The notes below the pieces were generated by a model, which had not been told where the DNA came from, made no database searches, and worked only from the letters and a program-made list of their open reading frames with translations. DNA of 64,000 nt from Cercis canadensis (taxonomy: Eukaryota > Streptophyta > Magnoliopsida > Fabales > Fabaceae), in NCBI GenBank assembly GCA_003255065.1, contig QAOA01004753.1:260754-324753 (forward strand), in the 5' to 3' direction. A program made the position numbers and the translations under genes. Numbering within the stretch: the stretch's first letter is position 1; every line of letters begins with the position of its first letter. This document shows, one piece after another, positions 45,301 through 59,612 of this stretch.

Positions 45301-46745
45301 TAAGGATGTTTCTTCTCTCTCTTTTACTTTACTTGTCCTTATGTGACTGCTTGCTATTAATTTTCATCTGGTGCTACTTTTTGAAGTTTTTACATTGAGG
45401 ACAATGTAAAATTTAAGTGTGGGGGAGAGATTTCTGTATAGTTTAGTTGCTTTATTTCTGTTTAGTTGATTAGTTTAGTTGTTTCTGTTCTTGCTATTTT
45501 TTCTATTTTTGTTATCATTTTTCTGTTTTAATTACCCTCTAATGATGTTGTAGAAATTGTAAAGTTGTAAGTTTAAAGTAATTACATTTCAAGGTTCATA
45601 GCATGATTGAATAACTTGTTTTCCATCCTTAATTTCACATGCTTGGTTTTAGATGTTGGATTGGTGATTAAGTTTGATAGATACATGCATGCCTTGTGAG
45701 ATTTTGAGCTTTTGATGAATGGATTTAGCAAATGTGCCATTCTTTTCCTTCTTGTGTGATTTCACTCATGAAATTTGTTAACTCTAGAACTTGCTTGATT
45801 CTTTTTGAGGCTACATTTTCATTTGCATACATGAACATAATTGAAGGATTCTTTTTTGATTTAGCTACTTTGCCAAATAGCCAACCTTGTATTATTTTCT
45901 TTTGATTACCCCTATTGAGCCTATTTGCCTATCTTTGATCTTAGCTCATTATATGCCTATGTACAAAAATACCATGTTGTTACCTTACCTTAAGGAATGT
46001 GAGAGCATTGGTTCATTGTCTTGAATGAGCTCTTATGCTTGTGGGTAATTAATAGTACAAGTGTGGAAGTTGTGAATTCTAATGTGCAAAGTATTATGTG
46101 AAAGAAAGAAAAAAAGAGAAAATTGGTTCTGAAAAAAAAAATTTGAATTGTGAAAAATGAAAAGGAAAAGAAAATGAAAGAATATGTGCAAAAGAAGGAG
46201 AATATGCTTTACACACTTGGAATTTAATGCTTGTCATTTGAGTTCCTCCCTAGTGTTCTTTTATTCTCTTTGAGTTTTTACCTTGTGATATCCATTTTGA
46301 CTCATTCATTTACAACCTTAAATAAAGTCCTCTTGATTTGTGTGTACATTTGTTTGAGTAGTGGAGAAGTAGAAGATAAGCAAGCTTATGGTAGTGCATC
46401 TCTTCATGAGTTTGATTGAGTGAAGTACCTAATTTCTAAACACTTGAGGGATTGAGAGTAAGAGTATATATTGTGAGGATCTATCATTCTTGACTTATGC
46501 TTTCCAATTGAAGTTACCTTGTTTGTTGATTTTGGATGAGAAAAAATTTTATTTCATGAATGCTGTGACTTCCTTGAATCTTTAATTGCTCATCTTACTT
46601 ATGGTATGAACTTCTGCATATCTTAAATATCATTGGGAGGTGATTCTTTAGTTTTTAAATTTGTTTTTGTTTCCTTGTTCTTGCTTTTCTTAGTTTTGGA
46701 ATTCTAGTTTGCCCGAGACGTGCAAAAGCTAAGTGTGGAGAAATT
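45301..46745 (+). other. Non-coding tail of the Athila-type element
   Basis: 1.4 kb without an envelope-like frame. It contains TTTAAGTGTGGGGGAGAG at 45413-45430, a purine-rich motif often found after pol in plant Athila elements, and at 46726-46745 AAGCTAAGTGTGGAGAAATT, the likely priming tract just before the 3' LTR. The rest is AT-rich with frequent TTGATT and TTGAG words. Confidence 0.7.
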
Positions 46746-48162
46746 TGATGAACACACTTTTTATACAATAGTTATCTCTCATACTTAGTCTTTTAAACCT
46801 CTTTTGGGCTGAATTGAGTAGACTTGGACCTCATTTGATGACCTTGGATCTATTTGTGCCTAATTGCAATTTCCAGCAACACTGAGCATTTTATGTCTCT
46901 GTGTTTCGTGCATATCTTGAGTTTTGTATGTCTAAAAATTCCAAGTCATACCTTGTAGGAAAGCTGAGAGAATTTTCTACAACTTTCTTTCAGGGCTTCA
47001 AAGCCAATTCGGACGTCCAGAAGGTCATATGCAGCCTGGAAGCTAGAGAAGATATGTTGTCGCAGGATCCTGAACTACATGCAGTGTTTGAGCCATAACT
47101 TGAGCTGTATATGTCATATGGACTTGAAACTGGTACCATTGGAAAGCTAACAGACAGAGCTTCAATTGTTATGAAGACTGGTTCACCATATTTTATATTG
47201 AAGATGGTCTTATTTGCAGTCGAATTTGGCTGATGGTTCCAGACACCTATTGGCACTTAAATGGGCCTAACTTCCTCATAACAAGTCCAAATGGGCCCAA
47301 ACCAAAGCCCAATTAAAGCTAAGGCCCATGGGAACAAGTGTTCCCTAAGGGCAATTTGGGTGTGCATGTAATTTTGGAGGTCTATATCAGCACAAAGGGG
47401 CAGCCGAAATTCATATCAACTCATTTAGATATTTTAGACAGCTTTTGAGCTTTCCTTAGTCTTTAAGTTTTCTCTTTAGATATTTTGTAAGAACTTGGCT
47501 TCTCTTGTTCATGGAGGGCTAATTCATCAAATCAATTCAGGTTTTGGCTGTTCTGATTATTGGTTTTGAGATTATGTGTTGTTGTTATTCATTTAGTTGT
47601 TAATCAAGTTCTTTAAATCCTCTGAAATATTCTGTTTGAATTGCTTAATTCGGATTTGGATTTTCATATTCTGTTTGCATGTGATAAAAGAGGATTGTAT
47701 GGTTAATTAATGGTTCTAAGCTTGGACGGATTAATTACCTTGGCTGGATTCTGGACTTAGGTTAAACTGGACTTGAATGTTTGCTTAATTCATTTAGTCT
47801 CCTGTTGAACCGAATTCTGGTTGCTTAACCAGTGGACATCCATAGAACATTGAGAGGCTTCTTGATATGTTTTAAAGGCCAAGAACATGGTTAATAATTA
47901 AATAGATCATTGGAAATCAAGGATGGATCAAAATCAGAATTAGTTAAGACTTGGATTGGTTGTTTTCCCTAAAACTTTACCACTTACAATTAATTTCTGT
48001 CAAACACTTGAACAAACAAAACCCCCTTGTTGATATGGTTCTTAATATGATTTACTAAATAGAACAATCCTTAGGTTCGACTTAGGGCTGCCTTATGCTA
48101 CAAGTAGTTTAGGTAATCGACCTTAAACTTTAACTAATTTGAGGAGCCTCGGCAGCTTATCA
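46746..48162 (+). repeat. 3' LTR of the Athila-type element
   Basis: A 1417-bp LTR, starting TGATGAACACAC and ending CGGCAGCTTATCA. Scattered differences from the 5' LTR show that the insertion is not brand new. Confidence 0.95.
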
Positions 48163-48167
48163 CTTAT
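48163..48167. repeat. Right target-site duplication, CTTAT
   Basis: Matches 37660-37664. Confidence 0.9.
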
Positions 48168-49303
48168 CACACGAGCTGAAATGACCAAAATATCCCTTTT
48201 ATGTTACATGGTTATTATATTTATATATGCATGATTGTAGTTATAAATATATGGTTCTTTTTTTTTTTAGCATGTGGTTATCATGTTTAAATATAAACAA
48301 AATAATCATATATATACAATAGCCACATAGTAGTAAAAGGTATTTTCGTCATTTCGCCCCGTGTGTTTGGCACTTCCATGAAAAGCTGAAAATTTCCAAA
48401 CTTCTCTACTTTTTTGTTTGAAGTGCTGAACTTGAGAATAATTTTCTTTATTTTGTATAATAAAAACAAACGTAACTTGCTAAAAAAAATGAAGAAAAAT
48501 TAACAAGGTTTGACTAGTTCCCCTGTCGAGAGTTTTAAATATTTTATGTATCATTGATTTTATGATTTCATTTTTATAACAACTAACTTGTGGCCTTGTG
48601 CCTGTCTAGTAAAGGCACTAATGAAGATTTTTTTGTATGGGCTTAGCTAATTAGGGTGCAAAACCAATTGTATAAGTATACTTCCACACTTAATTTTTTT
48701 TAATCCTATCAAATATTTTGATTGCACTCATGATTTGATAACTTTAGGAAAAGAAAAAACAAAAACAAAGATAACTCCAAATGATATTCATCGACAAATA
48801 TTAGCAAGATAGAGGAACGTCCGGGAAGAGGAAGTGAAGATGGACTCCGGTATCACATGAGAAATACTGTTGAGTGCTTCTACGAAGAGAGAAGGAGTTT
48901 GTATGAGTACCTCTTTCCTAATGAATTAAGAGTCTAATTAATATATCAAATTTGACTTGCATAAAAAAAGAAAAAAGAAGAAAAAAACACTTGCCAACAG
49001 GTGCATAAAAGAAAAACAAACAAACGCTTGCCAAGAGGCACTTGGTGCAATTGTGAGAAATTCAGACTCTTCTCTCAATGGCTTAGGTTTTGAGGCCCTA
49101 AAAATCTATTGGTAAGACATTCTACATGAGCATGCCTTTGGTTCTAGAGTAATCTAGTTAGTCCCTACATTTTTTGTTTACCAGAAAAAAAAAAAAAAAC
49201 ACACACACACACACACACATTTGAATATGGGTGTTTTAAACAAAGAATTAAACTAAAAGTCGTTAAGAAAGAGTGTAGATAGACAATTGAGAATGACTAA
49301 TGG

Positions 49304-49583
49304 AGATTGGTTCAGTTGGTTAGAATCGAAGTACTTAATTTGTCTAAGTTTGAATCTCACTGTTAACAGTCTCCTTTTGATAAGTAATTTGTAAATACTA
49401 TTGTGAGCTCTCGCTGAAGTTTGGGGTATGTCATGGCCAGCCTCCCTTTATCCTAAATTTTAATGTACAAAAAAAAGAGAGACAANTGTAAATACTATTG
49501 TGAGCTCTCGCTGAAGTTTGAGGTATGTCATGGCCAGCCTCCCTTTATCCTAAATTTTAATGTACAAAAAAAAAAAGAGACAA
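49304..49583 (+). mobile_element. SINE-like repeat, family 2, copy 2, split by an N duplication
   Basis: The head GATTGGTTCAGTTGGTTAG and AGTTTGAATCTCACT resemble tRNA A and B boxes. The body matches 35060-35230. The 3' part from 49390 to 49485 is repeated at 49487-49583, on either side of the single N at 49486, which looks like an unmerged contig overlap. Confidence 0.5.
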
Positions 49584-50404
49584 TAACCTAAGCTAATCTT
49601 TAACATTGTGGTTTCTATTAAATATAAAATTATTTTTGAGTGTATACTTAATTGTTTAAGTTTTTATTAATTTCTAAATAAGTAAATAGCCATAAAGTGC
49701 TTGTGCTTTATTATCTATATGTGACAATATCACAATTAAGTTCTCTGAAGTGTCTTGCTAATTAAGCAGCCAAAGGACTGTGTACCGGACTACGCACGGA
49801 ACAATTAAATATACATTCATAGCACAGATAAAATAAAAAAAAAAAAAATATATACATTTATAGCGAGACCACAAGGTTAAAGATTAGCTTCCATTGAATC
49901 ACGTATTGATTTGTTTGAATATCCAATATTAATCACGTATCATATATTTATTATTTCAAAATTATCCTTATAATTATTCTTTTTTTTTTTTTTTTGTGTT
50001 GGTTTTGGTATGTATGATGACTATTCTGTCTATTTTTACATAATCCAAAGTACAAAAGGATGAGATTAGGAAATCAAAGCTCTTACAAAGAATTATTATT
50101 GGGGGATTTTTAGAAACATGTCAACACAAGATTCATGATACCATGAAAAGAGGGGAAAGGGCAAAAAAAAACGATGGACAGTTTTAACTAAGACCAATAT
50201 TCTTAAATTAAGGGATCCGAGTCCATTAACAATTTGAAACTAGAAGTTTAAAAGTGAGTTTTTTTCTTGAATTTTAATCCATTAAATTTGAAAGTAATTT
50301 TGAATCAAATTCTGCCTACTTATTGGAGAGAATAAATTGTAAAATTTTTTTTTGTCAAAATTATGGGAACTTATTATAACNTTATAAATAAAATATAAAA
50401 ATAA

Positions 50405-50414
50405 GATATATATA

Positions 50415-50468
<54 letters not shown>
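50405..50468. repeat. (TA)n microsatellite
   Basis: About 60 bases of nearly pure TA repeat, close to the single N at 50381. Confidence 0.95.
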
Positions 50469-50469
<1 letters not shown>

Positions 50470-50808
50470 CGATTTAAAAACGATTTGCTGGAGATTTTTT
50501 CATTATTGGGATCTTGTGTCTTTATCAAAATTTTTTATTGTCTATTTTCCCCTTAATTTTCTTTTCATGTTACTTGAATAATGAATAATATAGGGAAAAA
50601 AATCAAAACCATATTTTTTCCATTAGTGAGCTGAGTCTATGGACCCTATCAGTTCTCCTATTCCTCTTTTTTCCATTCTCTTTTCGTAAATTATACAAAA
50701 CCATCTTCAATTTTTGACTTATATGTGAAAAATTCCTTAAAACACTTAAAAATATGTAATAAATCCTCTAAGCTTTATATTTTGTGCACATGTGAATAAT
50801 GTATTTAG

Positions 50809-51291
50809 TTGAATTATGATCTTCCCATGTTTCAGAATTTTGTGCACTTCGAGCCCGGTTGTGAATATCATGAACAGCTACCAAAGTTTCTTCTTGGATC
50901 TCCTAAGCTAGAAGTTCTCAAAATTCTTAAGTTTGGTGTACTGAGTATGAGGAAATTTTCTGTTTTATCACTTTTGAATCTGCATTACTTGAAAATGTTT
51001 GTCTGATTTTGTCAGGCAATAGCCCAATGTGGACCTGAATTTAGCTGGATGTCACCACAGGTTCTTCCTCAATGTCTTAAATTGTATCTTAAAGTGTTTT
51101 CTTATCACGGATACAGTGGATTAAACGATGAAGTAAAAGTGCTGCCTATATTCTAAGGAATGCAACTGTATTGAAGAGAATGAGATTCACTATTCATAGA
51201 TTTTTAAATTTGGAGGAAAAAATTCAAGCAATTAGAAAACTATCAATTTTACCAAGAAGTTCCAAGACCTGTGAAGTGGTTTTTCATTGAG
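50809..51291 (+). pseudogene. F-box/LRR/FBD protein, C-terminal relic
   Basis: Three consecutive coding-like blocks. 50815-51001 reads FQNFVHFEPGCEYHEQLPKF and LLGSPKLEVLKI, a late LRR of the F-box/LRR family. About 51015-51130 reads PEFSWMSPQVLPQCLKLYLK and GYSGLNDEVKV. 51134-51291, in another frame, reads AAYILRNATVLKRM and PRSSKTCEVVFH, then TGA: a full FBD domain end. The last two blocks join if one base is missing near 51136. No F-box or early LRRs were found upstream. F-box proteins of this type are substrate receptors of SCF ubiquitin ligases; this copy is truncated and frameshifted. Confidence 0.7.
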
Positions 51292-53130
51292 ATGTATTTG
51301 TTAAAGGTATGGATTTAATTCCTTCCCCAGTTTTGTTTAAAGGCCACCATATGATTTAAGGTGTGTTTATAATAAGATTACAAATTTGGATAACCACTAA
51401 ACCAATTCCAATGGATAATTCAATAAAAAATTTTATAGCACTTAAAAAGACCATATAGACAAGTTTTCAACAATTCTAATCGAATTATAATTTGGATAAC
51501 CACTAAACCAACAACAACAGGTGATCTAATAGAATTTCTTACTTTGTGTGTGCACCACCCCCTCTGCTCGTGCTTCGGCTTGGGGACCACTACTAGTGAT
51601 TCTAAAAACATGGCATCGATCACCAAGGCAGGGTTTATCGCCTTCACATCTTTATTAATTAGAGTTAAAAGGCAATTAATTGGGGATCCAAGAGCATATG
51701 CGAGGATGGATCATGGATTGAGTTGGATAAGGAGAAGTACGAATTCCCTCATCAAACGCTGTTTTCTTCGCATTTTGACACCTTACTGGCCTTTCCATTT
51801 TGTTTTTTCCTTCTTTGTTTGGCACTCAGTCTCTCCAACTCTGTCATGTTGGAACTGTGGATTTTTTTGGCAAGCAAAACAAAAAAGCCCAATAAGGACA
51901 CAATTCGTTGTAACTTGTAATGAAGTCTCATTAGCCCAAAAAATAAAAATTTGTAATAATGAAGTCAATGCTTAATAAGCCCTAGTTTAGGCCGACACGA
52001 GCACTAACGGCTATACTATTACTGTATTTCTCAAACAACAACCCCAAAACATTGAGGGATATCCTTTTTATTTTCAAAAATGATATTTAGTAAGGAAAAA
52101 TCATTCAAATTGTTGTCAACAGTGATATGAAAAATATAATCACTCTTAGATATACAAATGATATCACTTTATTTTATCCAACTACCATTTTTGGAGCCGA
52201 GAAATTTTAGACAAATGACAATGCTATTTCTTTTCAAAATAAACACAGATAGTTGAATCCGAAATTATATATATAAAAAAAGAATAAAATTATTTATAGG
52301 TTCCTTAAATTGGGTATTGTACTATATATTAAACTAGTTTGCAAATAACCATACTTATGTCCACGATAACCTAAAATCATAAGTGTGGTTACTATGTTAT
52401 ACTTTATATTAGTTTGAAAATAACTAAATGATAATCACTTAACCTAAGTGTGGTTAACATGTGAAAATTTACTATGTAAAAATTAAAAAAATTCTCTCAA
52501 AATGAGATTTTTGAAAATTCGGCCTTGTAGTCATAGAGTTATAGACATTAGTCAACAAATATTCAATATTTGAAGAGATTTTTTTTTTTTGAGAAAAAAA
52601 AAGGTGATAATTTGAGAGAGTTAAAATAAAACATGTCCTAGTTCNAAAAAAAAAAAAAAAAAAAAAGGGAAGAAGATCTAAATGCCTTTTTCTTTGTTAT
52701 TTTTATGGGGAATTCTGCATTTGCAACTGTGTACAAATTTTGTTTGAGAATTAATTACTCCTATATATCTACATGAGTAGTTGATTGATTATCAAGTGTA
52801 TATATATAGTTTTGTGGTGCTACTGCATTCAGGTGATTAATCCCGCGCATGCCATGATGTGGAAGAGTAAATATGATTGTATGATCCTTGTGATGCGGTT
52901 TTTGTTCAAAATATAAAAAATAATAATAAAATATTCTGGTTAGTGCTGCTAGAGCACACGATATATTATATTATACATTATGTTCACCACATAATTAAGG
53001 CATGTGATTTTACGCTTTAATGTAAAGCCATCTAAAATAACTTAGCTTAAAGATTCAGTATACAAAGGTAGAAACAAAGAAAAATTCAAACATGCAAACT
53101 TGACTTGAAAGCAACATCTAAGACATATAA
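51292..53130. other. Intergenic, no gene seen
   Basis: AT-rich. The open stretch at 51544-51975 has no recognisable domain. Poly-A at 52646-52668 follows a single N at 52645. The last 100 bp form the protease gene promoter. Confidence 0.5.
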
Positions 53131-53132
53131 AG

Positions 53133-53143
53133 CTATATATAAA
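53133..53143 (+). promoter_or_regulatory. TATA box of the XCP-like gene
   Basis: CTATATATAAAG, about 80 bp upstream of the ATG, followed by a CT-rich leader (CCCCCTCTCCCC). Confidence 0.7.
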
Positions 53144-53218
53144 GCATCCCCCTCTCCCCATTCATTCACATCCCTCAATTATCAAAATCTTGTTATTGTC
53201 TAATATTGAGAAATCAAT

Positions 53219-54574
<1,356 letters not shown>

Positions 54575-54885
54575 GGGCCAATTAACAAGATTTCTCTCGT
54601 GTTCACTTTTATCATCATTTCATTTCTATCTCTCTCTATTTCTTAATTAGTTTCCTTACTTGTCTCTTATACCCTTATCTACCAACTGTCTGCCATCATT
54701 TCCATCCTTTCCTTTGAATGGAAGCAATGTAATCTCTTTCATATAATACAATTAATTAACTACTCTGATTTGGTTTACTCTTAAGATACTAAATCTCTTT
54801 AGTCTTTAATATACAAACTTTTTAACCATCGATATTGATTCATATACAAAATATAAAACATAAATGACTAATGAGATTCTCAGAN

Positions 54886-56007
<1,122 letters not shown>

Positions 56008-57918
56008 AACAGATTAAATCCTCTTCTTCTATATATATTTACAGTCACATACAATGTGAAATAAGTACAAGAGACATAAAAGCATGCATATATGTTTTTT
56101 TTTTGTCTTCTCACACACACACACATAATATTGTCGACCACTCAAGTTGTAATAAGTGTACTAGTAATGAGGTTCACACCTTTACTTAACCTCTTATAGG
56201 CAATAGAATATTTAATATAAATTTTGACAACAAAATTTATACTTATTACAAATAGGCCCCAATGTTTAAAAAGAAAAACTAAAAAGTCCTATTCTACAAA
56301 ATTATTGATAAATTAAAAATTCTTTAATTTAATTTTATGCAATTAATTTTAATTGAACGATATTAGTGTCAAATTAAAAAATTTCAATCTCTAAGAAAGT
56401 ATGGCTAATGGACATAGTTTCAATAATTTTTTCTTGATGCACAATAGACATCCTAGCTTGATATATACTATAGAATATATTCTATTATCTATATCTTACT
56501 TTTATTTATCTTATCAAATTTACTTTCTAAGAGGAATTCAGTAATTAGTAAATAGATGTATAAAGTGCCTTAATTTACCGTAATCAAATACTTATGCTTT
56601 TGTTCATATTATCAAATTAATTTTATATTAAAATAAAATTATTTACTACCTAAAATTTTGGCCAAATACTATTTTATTTTAAAATAATAGTTTTTTTTTT
56701 TCATAGGAGATTATAATATAGTGGAGAGATTAATCATATAAGAGCTCATTTTTTTCATATAAAAAAATGTGAATAGTGTAGCTATAACTTACATAAGATA
56801 TCTAGTAAAGTGATACTATTAAACTAACATTCTCTTAAGTTGTTTTAACTTTAGTAATTATAACCCATAAAACTAGACAAAGCAAAAAAAAGAAAATAAA
56901 AACCCAGTAACCAATCTCTAAGAAAGTATGGCTAATGGGCATAGTTTCAATATTTCTTTTTATAATGCACAATAGAAATCTTAATCAACTAGTCTCTTTC
57001 TACTTGTAAAATAACTCTACCTCCAAAGATAATCCTTGGGTGGGCATTAAAATTTAAGTTGCGTGTGCTTAAAGGCACAATTGCTTTTTTGCAGCACTAG
57101 TAAAAATACTATACCAAACATTAATTTCATTGTCATGTTCCAAAAAAATTACATACCTTAAAAGGTAAAGTTAGAATATTGACATATATAGAGGTTGTCC
57201 TCATGGCTTGTGGGTTTTGTGTTTGAATCCATAGTTATACTCAAAATACCAAAAGACCATATGAAGTGTGGATGGAAATGTCCATTTTTTTTTTTTTGNT
57301 ATTTTTTTTTTTCTGTTTTCATACATCGAATTTATTAAATATCAATCTTTCTCCTGAACTTGAGTATTTATATTTAAAAAGAATTATTGACACTTGAATG
57401 ATCATAATCTATGAAATTATGAATCGATTGTCACTTTTCTCTCACAAAAATATATTATTTTACTCAATTTTATATCTCAAAAAAAAAATCATCTCTCTTG
57501 TTTNATATATTATTTTACTCAATTTTATATCTCAAAAAAAAAAATCATCTCTCTTGTTTTGATTTTATTGGATTTATGGCCCAAGGGGCTCTCTCTTAGC
57601 AAATCTTATTATCTCTTTTCATAAACATAACAAGTACTTAAAAAATAAAGGATTAGGCAAATGAAAAACAAGGTAAATTATCTAATCCATAATTCATAAA
57701 ATAGTTAAAAGTCACAAAATAAAAAGTGAATTTAATAATACATAATCTATCAATAAATCATATACCATAACTAAAAAGAAACTAAACAAACAGCAACAGC
57801 AGTGCAGCACTTTGTGCAAGAAAAAGAAAAAAGAAAAAAGTGTAGATATGCTACAGACGGTGTACATTCTGCCACAAATGATGGAGTTATTTAGCCCCAT
57901 ATTTATACATGGGGTAAG
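56008..57918. other. Intergenic, no gene seen
   Basis: Very AT-rich. The phrase CAATCTCTAAGAAAGTATGGCTAATGG occurs at about 56387 and again at about 56912, a diverged local duplication. A SINE-like copy lies at 57165-57298. Single Ns at 57299 and 57504, the latter between duplicated 54-bp sequences (57450-57503 and 57505-57559). Confidence 0.5.
57165..57298 (+). mobile_element. tRNA-like SINE candidate, family 1, copy 2
   Basis: GGTTGTCCTCATGGCTTGTG and GTGTTTGAATCCATAG match the copy at 10893-11045. It ends in a T run at 57285-57297, next to the single N. Confidence 0.45.
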
Positions 57919-59612
57919 TTAAAATACGATTAATTGAGTCAGAGAGTGAGGTGAAAGGGGGTGATGAGGAGGAGGGTCATAGGGTTCAATCTCATTCTCT
58001 TCGAGTGACCTTCCCATGGTTTCTGTGCTGAAGAAAAAAGTGACCAACATTCCCAGTATGCACACCCCTCCACGTATGAGGAAGGATGCCTTCATACCAA
58101 TTCCCTTGGGATACCCATCTTCCTTCTTATCATGTGAGGCCCACAGAAAGCCAACGAATCCAATGATTGCCCCGACCTTGCCGGCAGCACCCGAAATGCC
58201 ATGACATGTTGATCTAAACCTGGCAGGGAAAAGTTCAGCAGGGACTATGAAAGTGGTGGTGTTTGGTCCGAAGTTGACGAAGAAGGAAGCAAGGCCGTAC
58301 AGGACCGTGTACCCTATGTACCCTGCTATATTGCTCCAAAACTTGTCATAAAAAAAACCGATGGCAATATAAACCATTGCCATAAAGAAAAACCCCATCA
58401 TTTGGATTTTGACTCTTCCCACTCGATCAATGTAATACACCGTGAAGAAGTAGCCAGGGATGGTGGAACATGCCGCAATAATTGCTTGGATCTTGGCAAC
58501 ATTGAATGCTTCCTCATACACATTCACTAGGTCGGCCTTCTTCAGGTGTCGCTCGTATATCTGATACTGGAAGAGGTTGTTGCTGTAGAACACAATGTCC
58601 ACCAGTAACCATGCCGAGGAACAAGCAAAAAGATCACGACCGTGTCGACGAAAGAATTCCCGAGACAGCAGAGGATACCCTGCTCTCATTGTTGGCAATG
58701 GGTTCTCTTCTGCAATCTGGCTAATTGACACGTCCAGCACTCTTTCCATGTCCCTTGCTGCTTGCATCACGTTTTGCTCCACCAACGCTGTATATCTGCA
58801 CCGCACCAACGTTGAACGAATGCCCCCAGATAATTAAAGAAATAAATAAATAATGTGGGGTTGGGGAAGGGATGCGATGGAGTAAATTACCTGGCAGTTT
58901 CGGGCATCATCATTCGCCAATAGTAAGTCATGGCTGCCGGAATTGCACCAAACATGAGTATGAGCCTCCATGCAACATCGGCCGGCGGCGGCGATGGAGT
59001 AGATAAAGTAGAGGTTGTGGATGGAAGAGCATCACGGTTAAATATGGAGCAGACGACCATGGTGACGGCGGAAGAGGCCAATATACCAAAGCCCTGCATA
59101 GAGAAAACGGCAGCTATGAAAGCGCCACGTGTCTTCTTATTGGCAAACTCCGACATGATAGTAGCGGACAAGGGATAGTCGCCACCGATGCCAAGGCCAA
59201 GGAAGAAGCGAAAGAAGGCGAGGCTGACGAAAACGCAGGTGCGGCATGTGGTACAGATGGAGAAGCCGCACCCAAAGGAGCTCAGCACCATCAACATCAA
59301 GGCCAGCCCGTACACGCGTCGCCTCCCGATTCGATCTCCCAGCTTTCCGAATACCACTTGACCAATTACTGTCCCCAATAGAGCGATAGCTACCAAGGCC
59401 GATACCACTTCGGGTGGGGTTTTCGATCGATTCTGGTTGCGTGGGTCTGGGTCGTAGTAGTATATGCGTCCCAGCATATTCATGATGAGTGTGATTGAGA
59501 AGAGGTCGTAAGCATCGGTGAATAGTCCCATACCGGCGATGATAATAGCTTTAAAGTGGTACACCTGGGTCCGGGCCGTGTCTAGGGCTGATAGCACTTT
59601 TAACCTCGCCAT
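57919..59612 (-). CDS. PHT1: PHT1-family inorganic phosphate:proton symporter
   Basis: Two exons, 59612-58891 and 58795-57919, with a 95-bp GT-AG intron; 532 residues, the usual PHT1 length. It is a major facilitator protein of the plasma membrane that takes up phosphate with protons. Visible features: N-terminal ALDTARTQVYHF, first helix with FTDAYDLF, the inter-helix GKLGDRIGRRRVYG motif (residues 89-102), the PHT1 signature GGDYPLSATIMSE (143-155), a central hydrophilic loop after the intron, WLLVDIVFYSNNLFQ, DRVGRVKIQ, and late helices with NFGPNTTTFIVPAELFPARFRS. Unusual points are a serine/threonine/proline insert near residue 205 (PSTTSTLSTPSPPPA) and a proline/histidine-rich tail (YDPPPHHPLSPHSL). 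The sequence is diverged from common root PHT1s; a mycorrhiza-related subgroup is possible but not shown. I saw no clear P1BS (GNATATNC) site in the 600 bp upstream. Confidence 0.93.

Larger units (their letters stand above)
37665..48162 (+). mobile_element. Complete Athila-type Ty3 element with target duplication
   Basis: A 10.5-kb LTR retrotransposon: LTRs 37665-39086 and 46746-48162 with TGATGA...TCATCA ends, an aspartate-tRNA-type primer site, gag, protease, reverse transcriptase, RNase H and integrase in Ty3 order, a 1.4-kb non-coding tail, a purine-rich tract, and a matching CTTAT target duplication. The gag motif DPEIERTL and the DLG-type protease fit the Athila clade. No envelope-like frame follows integrase. 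The coding region has several in-frame stops and two frame changes, so it is defective. Confidence 0.95.
48168..50808. other. Intergenic, microsatellites and SINE-like repeat
   Basis: No gene seen. It contains a poly-A/(AC)n tract at about 49185-49219, a SINE-like copy at 49304-49583 with a single-N duplication inside it, and a (TA)n tract at about 50405-50468. Single Ns at 49486 and 50381. Confidence 0.5.

Noticed and set aside
45301-46745. A possible envelope-like gene in the Athila-type element
   Set aside because: No long frame, signal peptide or membrane segment is present between integrase and the 3' LTR.
51544-51975. A 143-codon plus-strand frame
   Set aside because: No family motif, a competing frame in the same place and no promoter or splice context; treated as chance.
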